This document shows positions 27,072 to 35,233 of a DNA stretch of 64,000 bases, in pieces. Position numbers and translations under genes: made by a program. How positions within the stretch are numbered: position 1 is the stretch's first letter; every line of letters begins with the position of its first letter. The notes beneath the pieces were generated by a model. It was not told where the DNA came from. It made no database searches and saw nothing but the letters and a program-made list of their open reading frames with translations. Source of the DNA: Richelia sinica FACHB-800 (GTDB lineage: Bacteria > Cyanobacteriota > Cyanobacteriia > Cyanobacteriales > Nostocaceae); assembly GCF_014698825.1 (NCBI RefSeq), contig NZ_JACJTT010000010.1, positions 62,001 to 126,000 on the forward strand, in the 5' to 3' direction.

Positions 27072-29054
27072 ATGCTTATCTCTCCTGAATTGGGCTTTTC
27101 TCGAACCTTACCTTTGAGTGTATTTAATCAGCTTAGGGAATTGTTAGAACAAATGGCCCAAGCTGTAGAAAATGTCACTGTGGTACTGACGGAAGCTGTA
27201 CTGGCGAGAATTTGTTTACCACTAGAATGGGAAAGGCAGAAATTTACACTAGTTGTCTCAGAACAATTCAGTGCGCTGTTACTGGGTAAGCAGGAGGATG
27301 GAGGGGAAAATGGAGAAGAAAACGGTGAAAAACCAGGGGAAAGCCGAATAGTATCGAAAAACAAGGAAATTCAGCATTTACTATTAAATACAACCTTGAC
27401 CTTTAATGCTGAAGCGATCGCCTCATTTATTTCTAAACTTAAAAATTGCTTTGACATTTATTCCTCAACATACCATAGTCTCGAAAATTACAAGCAAATT
27501 ATCCGCACCAATGATTCCACTAAGCAAAGTCAATTCACACTATTATTATTAGAACATTTCCTCCCATCAGTTAAGCCCAGCACCACTGTCAATGAACAAG
27601 TAGTCAACACAGATTGTGATGCTTGTGCAGAAATAGAAGCAGCCTTGAATAAAAAGATTGCTCAAGAGCAACTATTAAATCAGGTGACAACCCAAATCCG
27701 CAAAAGTTTAGATTTGGGAGTTATTATGGCCACGGCCTTGACCCAAGTGCGGGAGTTTTTAGGTTTAGATCGATTAGTAATTTATCAATTTGAACCTGCT
27801 AAAGTTAAGTATCCATTTCAGTTACATAAAACAGGAGAATATAGTTCTATTGCTCCAATAGAACCAAAAAATACTGGCTATGTTCTCTACGAAGCCCGTG
27901 CCACAGAAGCAATTCCCTCGGTGTTAAATGTGCCCACAGATGAATGTGTGGATAAAAATGATCGCTGTTGGGATAAATATCGATGTGGTTTTACTTTGGT
28001 GGTAGACGATGTAGAAAAGACCTATGGTTTAGAAACTTGTTTTTTAGAATTTCTGCAAAAAAATCAAATTCGAGCCAAGTTAGCTACCCCAATTATGTTT
28101 GAACAGACATTATGGGGATTGTTAATTGCTCATCAATGTCATGCACCCCATCAATGGACAGACAATGAGAAAAGTTTATTGAATGCCATCGCGGAACAAT
28201 TAGCGATTGCCATTCATCAAACAGAATTAATGCGATCGCTTGGAGATGCAGCACGTAAACTCACTAAGGAAAAACAAACCTTAGAACAAAGGGTAGTGGA
28301 ACGAACCATTGCCCTGAGGGAAGCATTATTAGCAGCAGAAGCCGCAAGTCGCTTAAGAAATGAATTTTTAGCCACTATTAGCCATGAATTACTCACACCG
28401 CTCACCTATGTAATTGGCATGTCTTCCACCTTATTACGGTGGCCTTTAGGTGAGTTAAGTCAGAGGCAAAGAGATTATTTACAAACCATACATGACAGTG
28501 GCGAACATTTACTAGAAATGATTAATGACATCCTGGATTTGTCACAAATCGAAGCAGGAAAAACAGTATTAAATATTTCTGAATTTTCATTAATCGAAAT
28601 AGCCCAGGAAACCGCAGAAGCCTTACGAGAAAAGGCCGAACATGAAAAAGTCACCCTCAAACTAGATTTACAAATCCATCCTCCACGCGATCGCTTTACC
28701 GCAGACCTGGGTAGAGTAGAACAGATTATCTGGAATCTTGTTTCTAATGCCATTAAATTTACCCCAGAAGATGGTGTAGTTACCTTACGTTTATGGGTAG
28801 AAGATGACACAGCTATCTTTCAAGTAGAAGACACAGGAATTGGCATACCGGAAGAGCAGTTACCCCGACTTTTTGAAAAGTTTCAACAATTAGACACACC
28901 CTATCGTCGTCGTTACGAAGGTACAGGACTTGGTTTAGCTTTAACGAAGCAATTAGTTGAGCTACATCGAGGACGAATTGAGGTAGAATCAACAGTTGGC
29001 ATTGGTTCAATATTTACGATCTGGATTCCTAATCAATTAAAAATTAAAAATTAG
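27072..29054 (+). CDS. GAF-domain sensor histidine kinase
   Basis: Two-component sensor kinase of about 660 residues, without membrane segments. The N-terminal region of about 170 residues is unassigned and contains a Gly/Glu-rich insert. A GAF domain follows (about 195-390), then a coiled coil, the HisKA box with the phospho-histidine in FLATISHELLTPL, and HATPase motifs (N box IIWNLVSNAIKF, G1 VEDTGIGIP, G2 GTGLGLALT). There is no receiver domain. The GAF carries CFLEFL at the place where cyanobacteriochromes have Cys-His, plus three more cysteines just upstream, so bilin binding is possible but not shown. I use the ATG at 27072; the GTG at 26988 lies almost on the divergent cobN start. Confidence 0.85.
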   Translation: MLISPELGFSRTLPLSVFNQLRELLEQMAQAVENVTVVLTEAVLARICLPLEWERQKFTLVVSEQFSALLLGKQEDGGENGEENGEKPGESRIVSKNKEIQHLLLNTTLTFNAEAIASFISKLKNCFDIYSSTYHSLENYKQIIRTNDSTKQSQFTLLLLEHFLPSVKPSTTVNEQVVNTDCDACAEIEAALNKKIAQEQLLNQVTTQIRKSLDLGVIMATALTQVREFLGLDRLVIYQFEPAKVKYPFQLHKTGEYSSIAPIEPKNTGYVLYEARATEAIPSVLNVPTDECVDKNDRCWDKYRCGFTLVVDDVEKTYGLETCFLEFLQKNQIRAKLATPIMFEQTLWGLLIAHQCHAPHQWTDNEKSLLNAIAEQLAIAIHQTELMRSLGDAARKLTKEKQTLEQRVVERTIALREALLAAEAASRLRNEFLATISHELLTPLTYVIGMSSTLLRWPLGELSQRQRDYLQTIHDSGEHLLEMINDILDLSQIEAGKTVLNISEFSLIEIAQETAEALREKAEHEKVTLKLDLQIHPPRDRFTADLGRVEQIIWNLVSNAIKFTPEDGVVTLRLWVEDDTAIFQVEDTGIGIPEEQLPRLFEKFQQLDTPYRRRYEGTGLGLALTKQLVELHRGRIEVESTVGIGSIFTIWIPNQLKIKN

Positions 29055-29074
29055 CCAGTAAAAATAACAAACAA

Positions 29075-29749
29075 ATGATTAATTTACCCAAAGGATTAAT
29101 AATTTCTTGTCAAGCACCAGTCAATTCTCCTTTACATCATCCCATGATCATTGCAGCCATGGCCCAAGCTGCTGTAAATAATGGTGCAGTTGCCGTGAGA
29201 ATTGATACACCTGATCATATTCAAGCTGTGAGAGAAAAAGTCGATGTACCAATAATTGGTTTATGGAAACAAGTTATACCCAATTATGATGTTTATATTA
29301 CACCCCAATTTCATCATGCTGTAGCTGTAGCTGAAGCAGGGGCAGATATTATTGCCATTGATGCAACTATCAGAAATCGTCCTGGTCATGAAACAGTAGC
29401 AGAAATCATCACCCGCATTCACCAGGAATTAGGAAAACCAGTCATGGCAGATGTGGATACAATTGCATCTGCAAAATTAGCAGTAGAAGCAGGTGCAGAT
29501 ATTGTCGGGACTACTTTATTTGGGTATACAGGAGAAACTAAAAATTGCACTCCTCCTGGTTGGGAATTACTCAAGCAAATTGTCGAAAACCTTGATGTTT
29601 TTACTATTTGTGAAGGGGGAATTTCTGCTCCAGAAATGGCCAGAAAAGCTTTAGATTTAGGTGCAGATGCAGTGGTAGTTGGCACGGCAATTACTGGCAT
29701 CGATTTGTTAGTGCAAGCTTATCATTTATCAGTTATGAATCAGAGATAA
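29075..29749 (+). CDS. nanE: putative N-acetylmannosamine-6-phosphate 2-epimerase
   Basis: TIM-barrel enzyme interconverting ManNAc-6-phosphate and GlcNAc-6-phosphate. At 224 residues it carries the family segments GLIISCQAPVNSPLHHP, PIIGLWKQ, ADIIAIDAT, KPVMADVDT, ADIVGTTLFGYT and TICEGGISAPE; the lysine in GLWKQ is the expected catalytic base. It follows the sensor kinase by 20 bases on the same strand. No nanA, nanK or nagA is nearby. murQ, which produces GlcNAc-6-phosphate from cell-wall MurNAc-6-phosphate, lies 12 kb downstream, so a role in amino-sugar salvage is a reasonable inference. Confidence 0.9.
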   Translation: MINLPKGLIISCQAPVNSPLHHPMIIAAMAQAAVNNGAVAVRIDTPDHIQAVREKVDVPIIGLWKQVIPNYDVYITPQFHHAVAVAEAGADIIAIDATIRNRPGHETVAEIITRIHQELGKPVMADVDTIASAKLAVEAGADIVGTTLFGYTGETKNCTPPGWELLKQIVENLDVFTICEGGISAPEMARKALDLGADAVVVGTAITGIDLLVQAYHLSVMNQR

Positions 29750-29826
29750 TTGTTAGTTTTTGAAAAAATTAACTTGCTTTTAACTTGTGACAAATAGTTA
29801 AATTTCTCTGACCGTCAATTCTGGTG

Positions 29827-30810
29827 ATGACATTATTTTATCTGCGAATTATAGTATTGATTGCCACTACTTTGTATCAAGCGATCGCTTGTTGGCTAGA
29901 AGATTGCACACCTCCACCAGGCCAGCGAGTAGATATAGGAGGTTACCATTTGCACTATGTCACGGCTGGTACAGGATATCCAACTATCGTTGTAGATCAT
30001 AGTTTGGGTGGAGTTGAGGGTTATCTGCTACTGGAAGAATTAGCAAAACTCTCACGGGTCTGTATCTATGACCGAGCAGGTTTTGGTTGGAGCGATATTA
30101 GTCCCTATCCTCGGACTAGCAATCAAATTGTCACGGAACTTGATACCATGCTGACCCGTGCTGGATTAGAACCACCTTATATTCTCGTGGGTAATTCCTT
30201 TGGTAGCTACAATATGCGTCTTTATGCCCACCGATTTCCCGAAAAAGTCATGGGACTCGTACTTACTGATGGTTTGCATGAATCCAGGATGTTACAAATG
30301 GGTCTTGCTCTTAAAGGACTACAACTATTTTTTATATCGGGTTTTCTCATGTCTATTTTCGGGTCTGGATTAGGGCTAATTAGAGTTATGAATTTGTTGG
30401 GAGTGTTTGAATTAATCAAGCCAGAACTGCGGAATTTTTCCACTGCATCTCTTCAGCCCGTAAAACGCTCTTTTTGTCGCCCTAAACACTGGTTGACCAT
30501 GACACAAGAAATTCTCAATTTAACTACAAGTGGTCGCCAAATGTTTTGTGCTAATAATTTGCAGAATCTACCCATTGTCAGTATCAAAGCTCAGTCTTTT
30601 TTCAAAGTTTCTCTCATCACTGCCTTGATACCTTTGAAAGCAGCGAATCAATTACGAGAGCAGATACAGCTTGAGTTAATAAAACTTTCCACTAACTGCA
30701 TTCAATTAGATGCCGAAAACAGCGGTCATTTTGTTTGGATTGATCAACCAGATGTCATTACCAAAGCCGTTAAGTTGCTGTTGAAATCGGTAAATGAAAA
30801 TAATCACTAG
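29827..30810 (+). CDS. alpha/beta hydrolase
   Basis: Serine hydrolase of about 327 residues. The nucleophile elbow GNSFGSYN, the oxyanion region DHSLGGVEGYLL, the DRAGFGWSD strand and the C-terminal histidine in NSGHFVWIDQP are clear. An N-terminal hydrophobic stretch (about residues 2-18) may be a membrane anchor or uncleaved signal. The GTG one codon upstream is an alternative start. Substrate unknown. It follows nanE by about 75 bases and converges with the nitroreductase gene across a perfect palindrome. Confidence 0.8.
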   Translation: MTLFYLRIIVLIATTLYQAIACWLEDCTPPPGQRVDIGGYHLHYVTAGTGYPTIVVDHSLGGVEGYLLLEELAKLSRVCIYDRAGFGWSDISPYPRTSNQIVTELDTMLTRAGLEPPYILVGNSFGSYNMRLYAHRFPEKVMGLVLTDGLHESRMLQMGLALKGLQLFFISGFLMSIFGSGLGLIRVMNLLGVFELIKPELRNFSTASLQPVKRSFCRPKHWLTMTQEILNLTTSGRQMFCANNLQNLPIVSIKAQSFFKVSLITALIPLKAANQLREQIQLELIKLSTNCIQLDAENSGHFVWIDQPDVITKAVKLLLKSVNENNH

Positions 30811-30860
30811 CTTGCACTACCTCCTGCCATGTTTTCGTTTCGTATCACATAAAGTTAAGT

Positions 30861-30884
30861 AGAGACGTTACATGTAACGTCTCT
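30861..30884. repeat. perfect 24-bp palindrome between convergent genes
   Basis: The arm AGAGACGTTACA is followed directly by its exact complement, ending in CTCT and then TTT. It lies between the hydrolase and nitroreductase stops. It resembles the dispersed GTAGAGACG-type palindromes common in filamentous cyanobacterial genomes and could double as a terminator for the hydrolase gene. Confidence 0.7.
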
Positions 30885-30919
30885 TTTGATATGCAAATTA
30901 CCTTGAATACAAAAATTGC

Positions 30920-31585
30920 CTATCCTTGATAAGGATTGTCAATTGTATCGACAGAAACCTTGGCAGATAAGGGCAGACGACCAGGATTTAACCGTGGTTC
31001 AGCAGCATAACCAACCGGTACCAAAACAGCAATACCAATATGAGGATGATCTGCTGCACCAATTACAGCTTTGACCTGTTCTTCAATCCAACCATTCATA
31101 AAACAGGTGGATAAACCTAAACTTTCCGCAGCTAATACTAAGTGGGTAGCAGCAATCATCGCATCTTTAATGGCATATTCTCGACGCTTGTCTCCTAACC
31201 CTGCTTGGAATTGAGGAATGGCATTTTTAAAATAGTTAATAGTACCTTCATTCCAGGCACCAATTTCTAAAGCTTGATTGAAAATGGGAGTTAAATCTTC
31301 TTCCCCAGCGGTAGCATCTCCAGCAAAGACAAAGGTCACAGGTGCTTCAATAATTTGCTTTTGGTTCCAAGCCGCAGCAGATAATGCTGCTTTTTTTGCT
31401 TCATCTTGAACCAAAATAATCCGCCAAGCTTGAACATTAAAACTACTAGGTGCAGCAATAGTTAATTCCACTAATTGCTGTAGTAATTCTGGTGCTATGG
31501 GGTCTGTTTTAAAAGTTTTAATGGAACGACGCTGAAGGATCGCACTGGGAACGTCTAAGGCTTTGATTTCAGTGATTGGACTCAC
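30920..31585 (-). CDS. nitroreductase family protein
   Basis: FMN-dependent NAD(P)H oxidoreductase of 221 residues. The FMN-phosphate binding RRSIKTF lies near residue 18. PSSFNVQAWRIILV and the C-terminal GYAAEPRLNPGRLPL are typical of the NfsB/YodC-like group. Likely a homodimer in the cytosol that reduces nitroaromatics, quinones or an unknown physiological substrate. It is transcribed alone; the thioredoxin gene upstream on the same strand ends at its own hairpin. Confidence 0.9.
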   Translation of the reverse strand: MSPITEIKALDVPSAILQRRSIKTFKTDPIAPELLQQLVELTIAAPSSFNVQAWRIILVQDEAKKAALSAAAWNQKQIIEAPVTFVFAGDATAGEEDLTPIFNQALEIGAWNEGTINYFKNAIPQFQAGLGDKRREYAIKDAMIAATHLVLAAESLGLSTCFMNGWIEEQVKAVIGAADHPHIGIAVLVPVGYAAEPRLNPGRLPLSAKVSVDTIDNPYQG

Positions 31586-31687
31586 GCGCTTTTCCTCTAG
31601 TTTATTTGATTGCTGGGGCTAGACTAGCGTTTTTTGTCCTAAATTTCAATCTTTCATCGGTGTCAAATCTAACTTCTCTCATTAAAA

Positions 31688-31714
31688 CAACCGCAAAGAT
31701 ATTCTCTGCGGTTG
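31688..31714 (-). terminator. terminator of trxA
   Basis: CAACCGCA (31688-31695) pairs with TGCGGTTG (31707-31714), extended inside by AGA/TCT after one mismatch. On the minus strand the hairpin is followed by TTTT. It lies about 135 bases after the thioredoxin stop. Confidence 0.7.
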
Positions 31715-31849
31715 CTGGCAAAAATAACATGGATTTACGATGTAATTTTAAATATATTTTAGCCCTATCTTAACCATAGAGATTTCCCGATTTCTATACA
31801 TAGTTTTGTTGATAGGAGCAATGGATATTAATCCCTATTCAAACATTCT

Positions 31850-32179
31850 CTAGGAGGCAAGATAAGGAGTTAAAGCTTTAGCTAAAGTGGTTTTAGGAAC
31901 TGCACCAACAACTGTATTAACTTGCCGACCTCCTTTAAATACCATCAACGTGGGAATACTGCGAATTCCATAGTGGCTTGCTACTGTGGGATTTTGGTCG
32001 GTATTGAGTTTGACCACTTTCACATGGCCTGCGTATTCAGCCGCTACTTCATCGACCACTGGAGACAGCATTCGACAAGGGCCGCACCAAGGGGCCCAAA
32101 AATCAACTAATACTGGATCTTCACTATCCAATACTTCTTGTTTGAACGTTGCCTCAGTTACATCAGTGACGGATGACAT
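31850..32179 (-). CDS. trxA: thioredoxin
   Basis: Small disulfide reductase of 109 residues with the active site WCGPC at residues 31-35. The conserved aspartate is in VLVDFWAPW, and the cis-proline region is [14 protein letters not shown]. It is an m-type-like thioredoxin without a transit or signal peptide. A strong Shine-Dalgarno AGGAGGA precedes the ATG on the minus strand (32185-32191), supporting this start. Confidence 0.97.
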   Translation of the reverse strand: MSSVTDVTEATFKQEVLDSEDPVLVDFWAPWCGPCRMLSPVVDEVAAEYAGHVKVVKLNTDQNPTVASHYGIRSIPTLMVFKGGRQVNTVVGAVPKTTLAKALTPYLAS

Positions 32180-32385
32180 GATTGTCCTCCTGAATTTAAG
32201 TCAATAACTCGATATTATCCAAGAATTAGCGATCGCTCAAAATTGTAAGAATTAATTTGGTTTGCCTTGACAACCTGAAAACAAAGGACTTTTTAGCTAG
32301 TTTGCTGAGTATTACTTCCCTTTATAGATGTACTACACTGAATTTGGGAGTTAAAATGGCAACAGATAATTAACTCAGGTACATT

Positions 32386-32991
32386 ATGATGAGCGATCGC
32401 GACTATACTCTAATCATTGATAAAAGTGGCAGTATGTCCACTCCTGACCAAGCTGGTGGTAAAAGTAGATGGGACACAGCCCAAGAATCTACCCTAGCTT
32501 TGGCGAGAAAGTGCGAACAGTTTGACCCTGATGGCATCACTGTTTACGTATTTTCTGGTAGATTTAAACGTTACGAAAATGTCACCTCCGCCAAAGTCGC
32601 GCAAATATTTCAAGAAAATGATCCTGCTGGGACAACGAATTTAGCTAGTGTATTACAAGATGCGCTAAATAATTATTTCCGACGCAAAGCTGCTGGACAA
32701 GCTAAAGCAAATGGAGAAACAATTTTAGTAATTACTGATGGTGAACCTGATGACCGCAAAGCAGTATTTGAGGTCATTATTCAAGCAACTAGACAAATGG
32801 AAAGAGATGAAGAATTAGGCATTTCTATTATTCAAGTTGGTGCTGATGCACAAGCGAAAAAGTTTCTCACGGCTTTAGATGACCAGTTACAAAGCGTAGG
32901 CGCTAAATTTGATATTTGTGACACAATAACTTTAGACGATTTAGAAGATATGAGTTTGGCAGATGTATTAATGAATGCTATTACTGATTAA
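32386..32991 (+). CDS. von Willebrand factor A domain protein, copy 1
   Basis: A 201-residue protein that is almost only a VWA domain. The metal-ion-dependent adhesion site is complete: DKSGS near residue 12, the threonine in AGTTNL, and the aspartate in VITDGEPDD. It has no signal peptide and should be cytosolic. It shares about 70 percent identity by eye with the next gene, so the pair arose by tandem duplication. A HIP1 octamer covers codons 3-5. Metal-dependent binding to a partner is likely; stand-alone VWA proteins of the TerY type work with stress or kinase systems. Function unknown here. Confidence 0.85.
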   Translation: MMSDRDYTLIIDKSGSMSTPDQAGGKSRWDTAQESTLALARKCEQFDPDGITVYVFSGRFKRYENVTSAKVAQIFQENDPAGTTNLASVLQDALNNYFRRKAAGQAKANGETILVITDGEPDDRKAVFEVIIQATRQMERDEELGISIIQVGADAQAKKFLTALDDQLQSVGAKFDICDTITLDDLEDMSLADVLMNAITD

Positions 32992-33030
32992 TTATTAAAA
33001 ACTACTGAATCTGAAATCAAAAAGTTCAAA

Positions 33031-33108
33031 TAGACCTCTTGTCAAAATTTTAATTATGGCGTTTTAATTGACTAAATTTACATCATAAATAATTGAACAA
33101 GAGGTCTA
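33031..33108. mobile_element. 78-bp MITE-like element between the two VWA genes
   Basis: Perfect 11-base terminal inverted repeats TAGACCTCTTG and CAAGAGGTCTA enclose a short AT-rich core with no coding capacity. The outermost TA may be a duplicated target dinucleotide. No transposase is in the window, so it is at most a non-autonomous element. Confidence 0.6.
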
Positions 33109-33184
33109 AATATTTAATTCAAGATGATTGTGAGTTGATTATTGAAAATTATCAATATTAAATTAATTGCTGGAGGAAAAGACA

Positions 33185-33790
33185 ATGTTAGAAAATCGTG
33201 ATTACACTTTAATTATTGACAAAAGTGGCAGCATGGCTACCCCAGACCAAAAGGGTGGTAGAACAAGATGGGTAACAGCCCAAGAATCTACCTTAGCTTT
33301 AGCTAGTAAATGTGAACAATTTGACCCAGATGGCATTACAGTGTATCTGTTTTCTGGTAGGTTTAAACGGTATGAAAATGTTACTTCTGGCAAAGTAGCA
33401 CAAATTTTTCGCGAAAATGATCCCTCTGGTACCACAGATTTAGCTGCCGTATTAAAACATGCTACTGATGATTATTTTCAACGCAAAACTAGTGGTCAAA
33501 CTAAACCCAATGGAGAGACAATTTTAGTGATTACGGATGGTGAACCTGACGACCGTAAGGCAGTGATGAAGGTAATTATTGAAGCCTCACGCAAGATGGA
33601 TAGAGATGAGGAATTAGCTATTTCTTTCATCCAAGTGGGTACAGACCCCCAAGCAAGTCGTTTTCTCAAAATTTTAGATGATGAATTACAAAGTGCGGGA
33701 GCTAAATTTGATATTTGTGACACGGTAACTATGGAAGATATGGAGGATATGAGTTTATCTGAAGTTTTACTCAATGCCATTACTGACTAG
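33185..33790 (+). CDS. von Willebrand factor A domain protein, copy 2
   Basis: A 201-residue VWA-only protein, paralogous to the gene before it. The metal site is again complete (DKSGS, SGTTDL, VITDGEPDD). The ends are strongly conserved between copies (FDICDT and the terminal LNAITD). The ATG at 33185 is supported by TGGAGG 8 bases upstream; an in-frame TTG overlapping that motif is rejected. It is followed after 50 bases by a small charged protein, forming a three-gene cassette. Differences between the copies fall mainly on surface-like charged positions, which may mean different partners. Confidence 0.85.
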   Translation: MLENRDYTLIIDKSGSMATPDQKGGRTRWVTAQESTLALASKCEQFDPDGITVYLFSGRFKRYENVTSGKVAQIFRENDPSGTTDLAAVLKHATDDYFQRKTSGQTKPNGETILVITDGEPDDRKAVMKVIIEASRKMDRDEELAISFIQVGTDPQASRFLKILDDELQSAGAKFDICDTVTMEDMEDMSLSEVLLNAITD

Positions 33791-33840
33791 ATACCAGGGA
33801 TGAAAATCACAAATTCACAAAGCAAGTAGGAATTATCAAT

Positions 33841-34233
33841 ATGGATGATATTGAGAAGCTATTAGCTGAAATTAAACAAGAATATCAAGGTCAAACAGGT
33901 GGGCAATCAAAACAATTAATTACCACACAACCTGTTAACATATCAACAACAACAGGAGATGTGTTAGTAGATAGTTTGTTAGCCTCTGTTAAAGCTGATT
34001 TTGCTGCCCTAGATGCAGCTGAAGAACTAAAAAAACAGGCAGAATTAGAACAAGAAAGAAAACGACAGGCACAAATCAAGGCTAAAGAATTAGAGAAATT
34101 ACAAAAACAAGCTCAACAATGGTTATCGAAATTAGACCCTTTATCCTCAGAAGGTTTATGGTTTGAGAGATTTGCAGAAAATTACCCCTCTAAATTAGCA
34201 GCAGCTATAGAATATTTGCAAATCAATCAGTAA
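33841..34233 (+). CDS. small coiled-coil protein of the VWA cassette, unknown function
   Basis: A 130-residue protein. It begins with an acidic helix (DDIEKLLAEIKQEY), then a Thr/Gln-rich stretch, a second helix containing VDSLLASVKADF, a highly charged coiled coil at about residues 58-95 and a C-terminal WFERFAENYPSKL segment. I recognise no named family. It follows the two VWA genes on the same strand and probably belongs to their operon, perhaps as a scaffold or ligand. It converges with the HxlR gene with only 3 bases between stops. Confidence 0.7.
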   Translation: MDDIEKLLAEIKQEYQGQTGGQSKQLITTQPVNISTTTGDVLVDSLLASVKADFAALDAAEELKKQAELEQERKRQAQIKAKELEKLQKQAQQWLSKLDPLSSEGLWFERFAENYPSKLAAAIEYLQINQ

Positions 34234-34236
34234 ATT

Positions 34237-34584
34237 TTAATTGTTTTTGCTGTGAGATAAATTTTCTACAGCCCATGTGTGCATGGCATACAAAACGGGT
34301 TTTAAACTTGACCCTAAGTCTGTGAGTGAATATTCTACTTTTGGTGGAATTTGGGGATATACTTCTCGATGAATAATGCCATCATCTTCCAATTCTCTTA
34401 ATTGTTGAGTCAGCATTTTCTGTGTAATTCCTGATAATGAACGTTGCAGTTCTCCAAAGCGTTTAACCCCATCCATGAGTTCACGAATAATTAATACCTT
34501 CCATCTACCACCAATAATTTTCAGTGTGGCTTCAACTTCACAGGTTAGTATCTGATGGGTCTCAACTGCCGAATTCAGTTTCAT
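34237..34584 (-). CDS. HxlR-family transcriptional regulator
   Basis: Winged-helix regulator of 115 residues. The family pattern is complete: [47 protein letters not shown] and [12 protein letters not shown]. The cysteine near residue 15, just before the first helix, matches the redox-sensing cysteine of HxlR regulators such as HypR and QorR. It starts 13 bases after the 2TM protein stop, so both genes form one minus-strand operon. Confidence 0.92.
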   Translation of the reverse strand: MKLNSAVETHQILTCEVEATLKIIGGRWKVLIIRELMDGVKRFGELQRSLSGITQKMLTQQLRELEDDGIIHREVYPQIPPKVEYSLTDLGSSLKPVLYAMHTWAVENLSHSKNN

Positions 34585-34597
34585 TTTGTTTAGTGAT

Positions 34598-35110
34598 TTA
34601 GGTAGACGAAATAAATAAGGCTTTAAACCATTTATTGATGATTGTATTCAGAGTTTGTTTGATTTGATGCTGACGATTCCACTTTTGGAAAGCGAGTTCG
34701 TAGTCTTCTCCTTTGGAGAGGAAGGTATTCCAAATATCGAGGGTGATGAATAAACCGCAGGAGAGAATAATATAAAGTGACCAGGAAAGAGTCCCACCAC
34801 CGATAAAATCTGCAACGAGGAAAAAACTATTGATAATGGCATAGTTACCCAGACGTTTTTTAAATTTGCTGCGACGGTAAATATCAAAAGCCTGACGCTG
34901 TTTCACTTCTGTTTGCTGTGCTAACCAGTCTTGTTGTGCTGCTTGGACAGCATCGGGAGATATCTGTAATTCTCCAGCGATTTCCAAAATTTGCTCATAG
35001 GAAAACTCTTGGTTTTGAGCATTGGCTTGACGAGCGATCGCTAGTTGTAGAATATGTTGTACATCTTCTTGGCTATAGGTGCGTAAACTGTCATGTTCAA
35101 ACGCCGTCAT
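34598..35110 (-). CDS. 2TM-domain membrane protein
   Basis: About 170 residues. The N-terminal half has a helical segment typical of SHOCT/DUF1707-like leads ([16 protein letters not shown] and [17 protein letters not shown]). Two membrane helices follow, at about 92-112 and 116-136, after the basic [16 protein letters not shown], the 2TM domain pattern seen in some sensor proteins. I use the ATG at 35110; a GTG six codons upstream is possible. First gene of an operon with the HxlR regulator. Function unknown, perhaps membrane stress related. Confidence 0.75.
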   Translation of the reverse strand: MTAFEHDSLRTYSQEDVQHILQLAIARQANAQNQEFSYEQILEIAGELQISPDAVQAAQQDWLAQQTEVKQRQAFDIYRRSKFKKRLGNYAIINSFFLVADFIGGGTLSWSLYIILSCGLFITLDIWNTFLSKGEDYELAFQKWNRQHQIKQTLNTIINKWFKALFISST

Positions 35111-35233
35111 AATTTTATCTCTAATCACAATTCTCCCTTATACTATCTACACTAGCAAATCTCTGGGGCGTTGGATATCAGCTAGTGGGATGGTTTCAGG
35201 CAGCAAAAAACAGATGAGAAAAGCCGGAAAATT

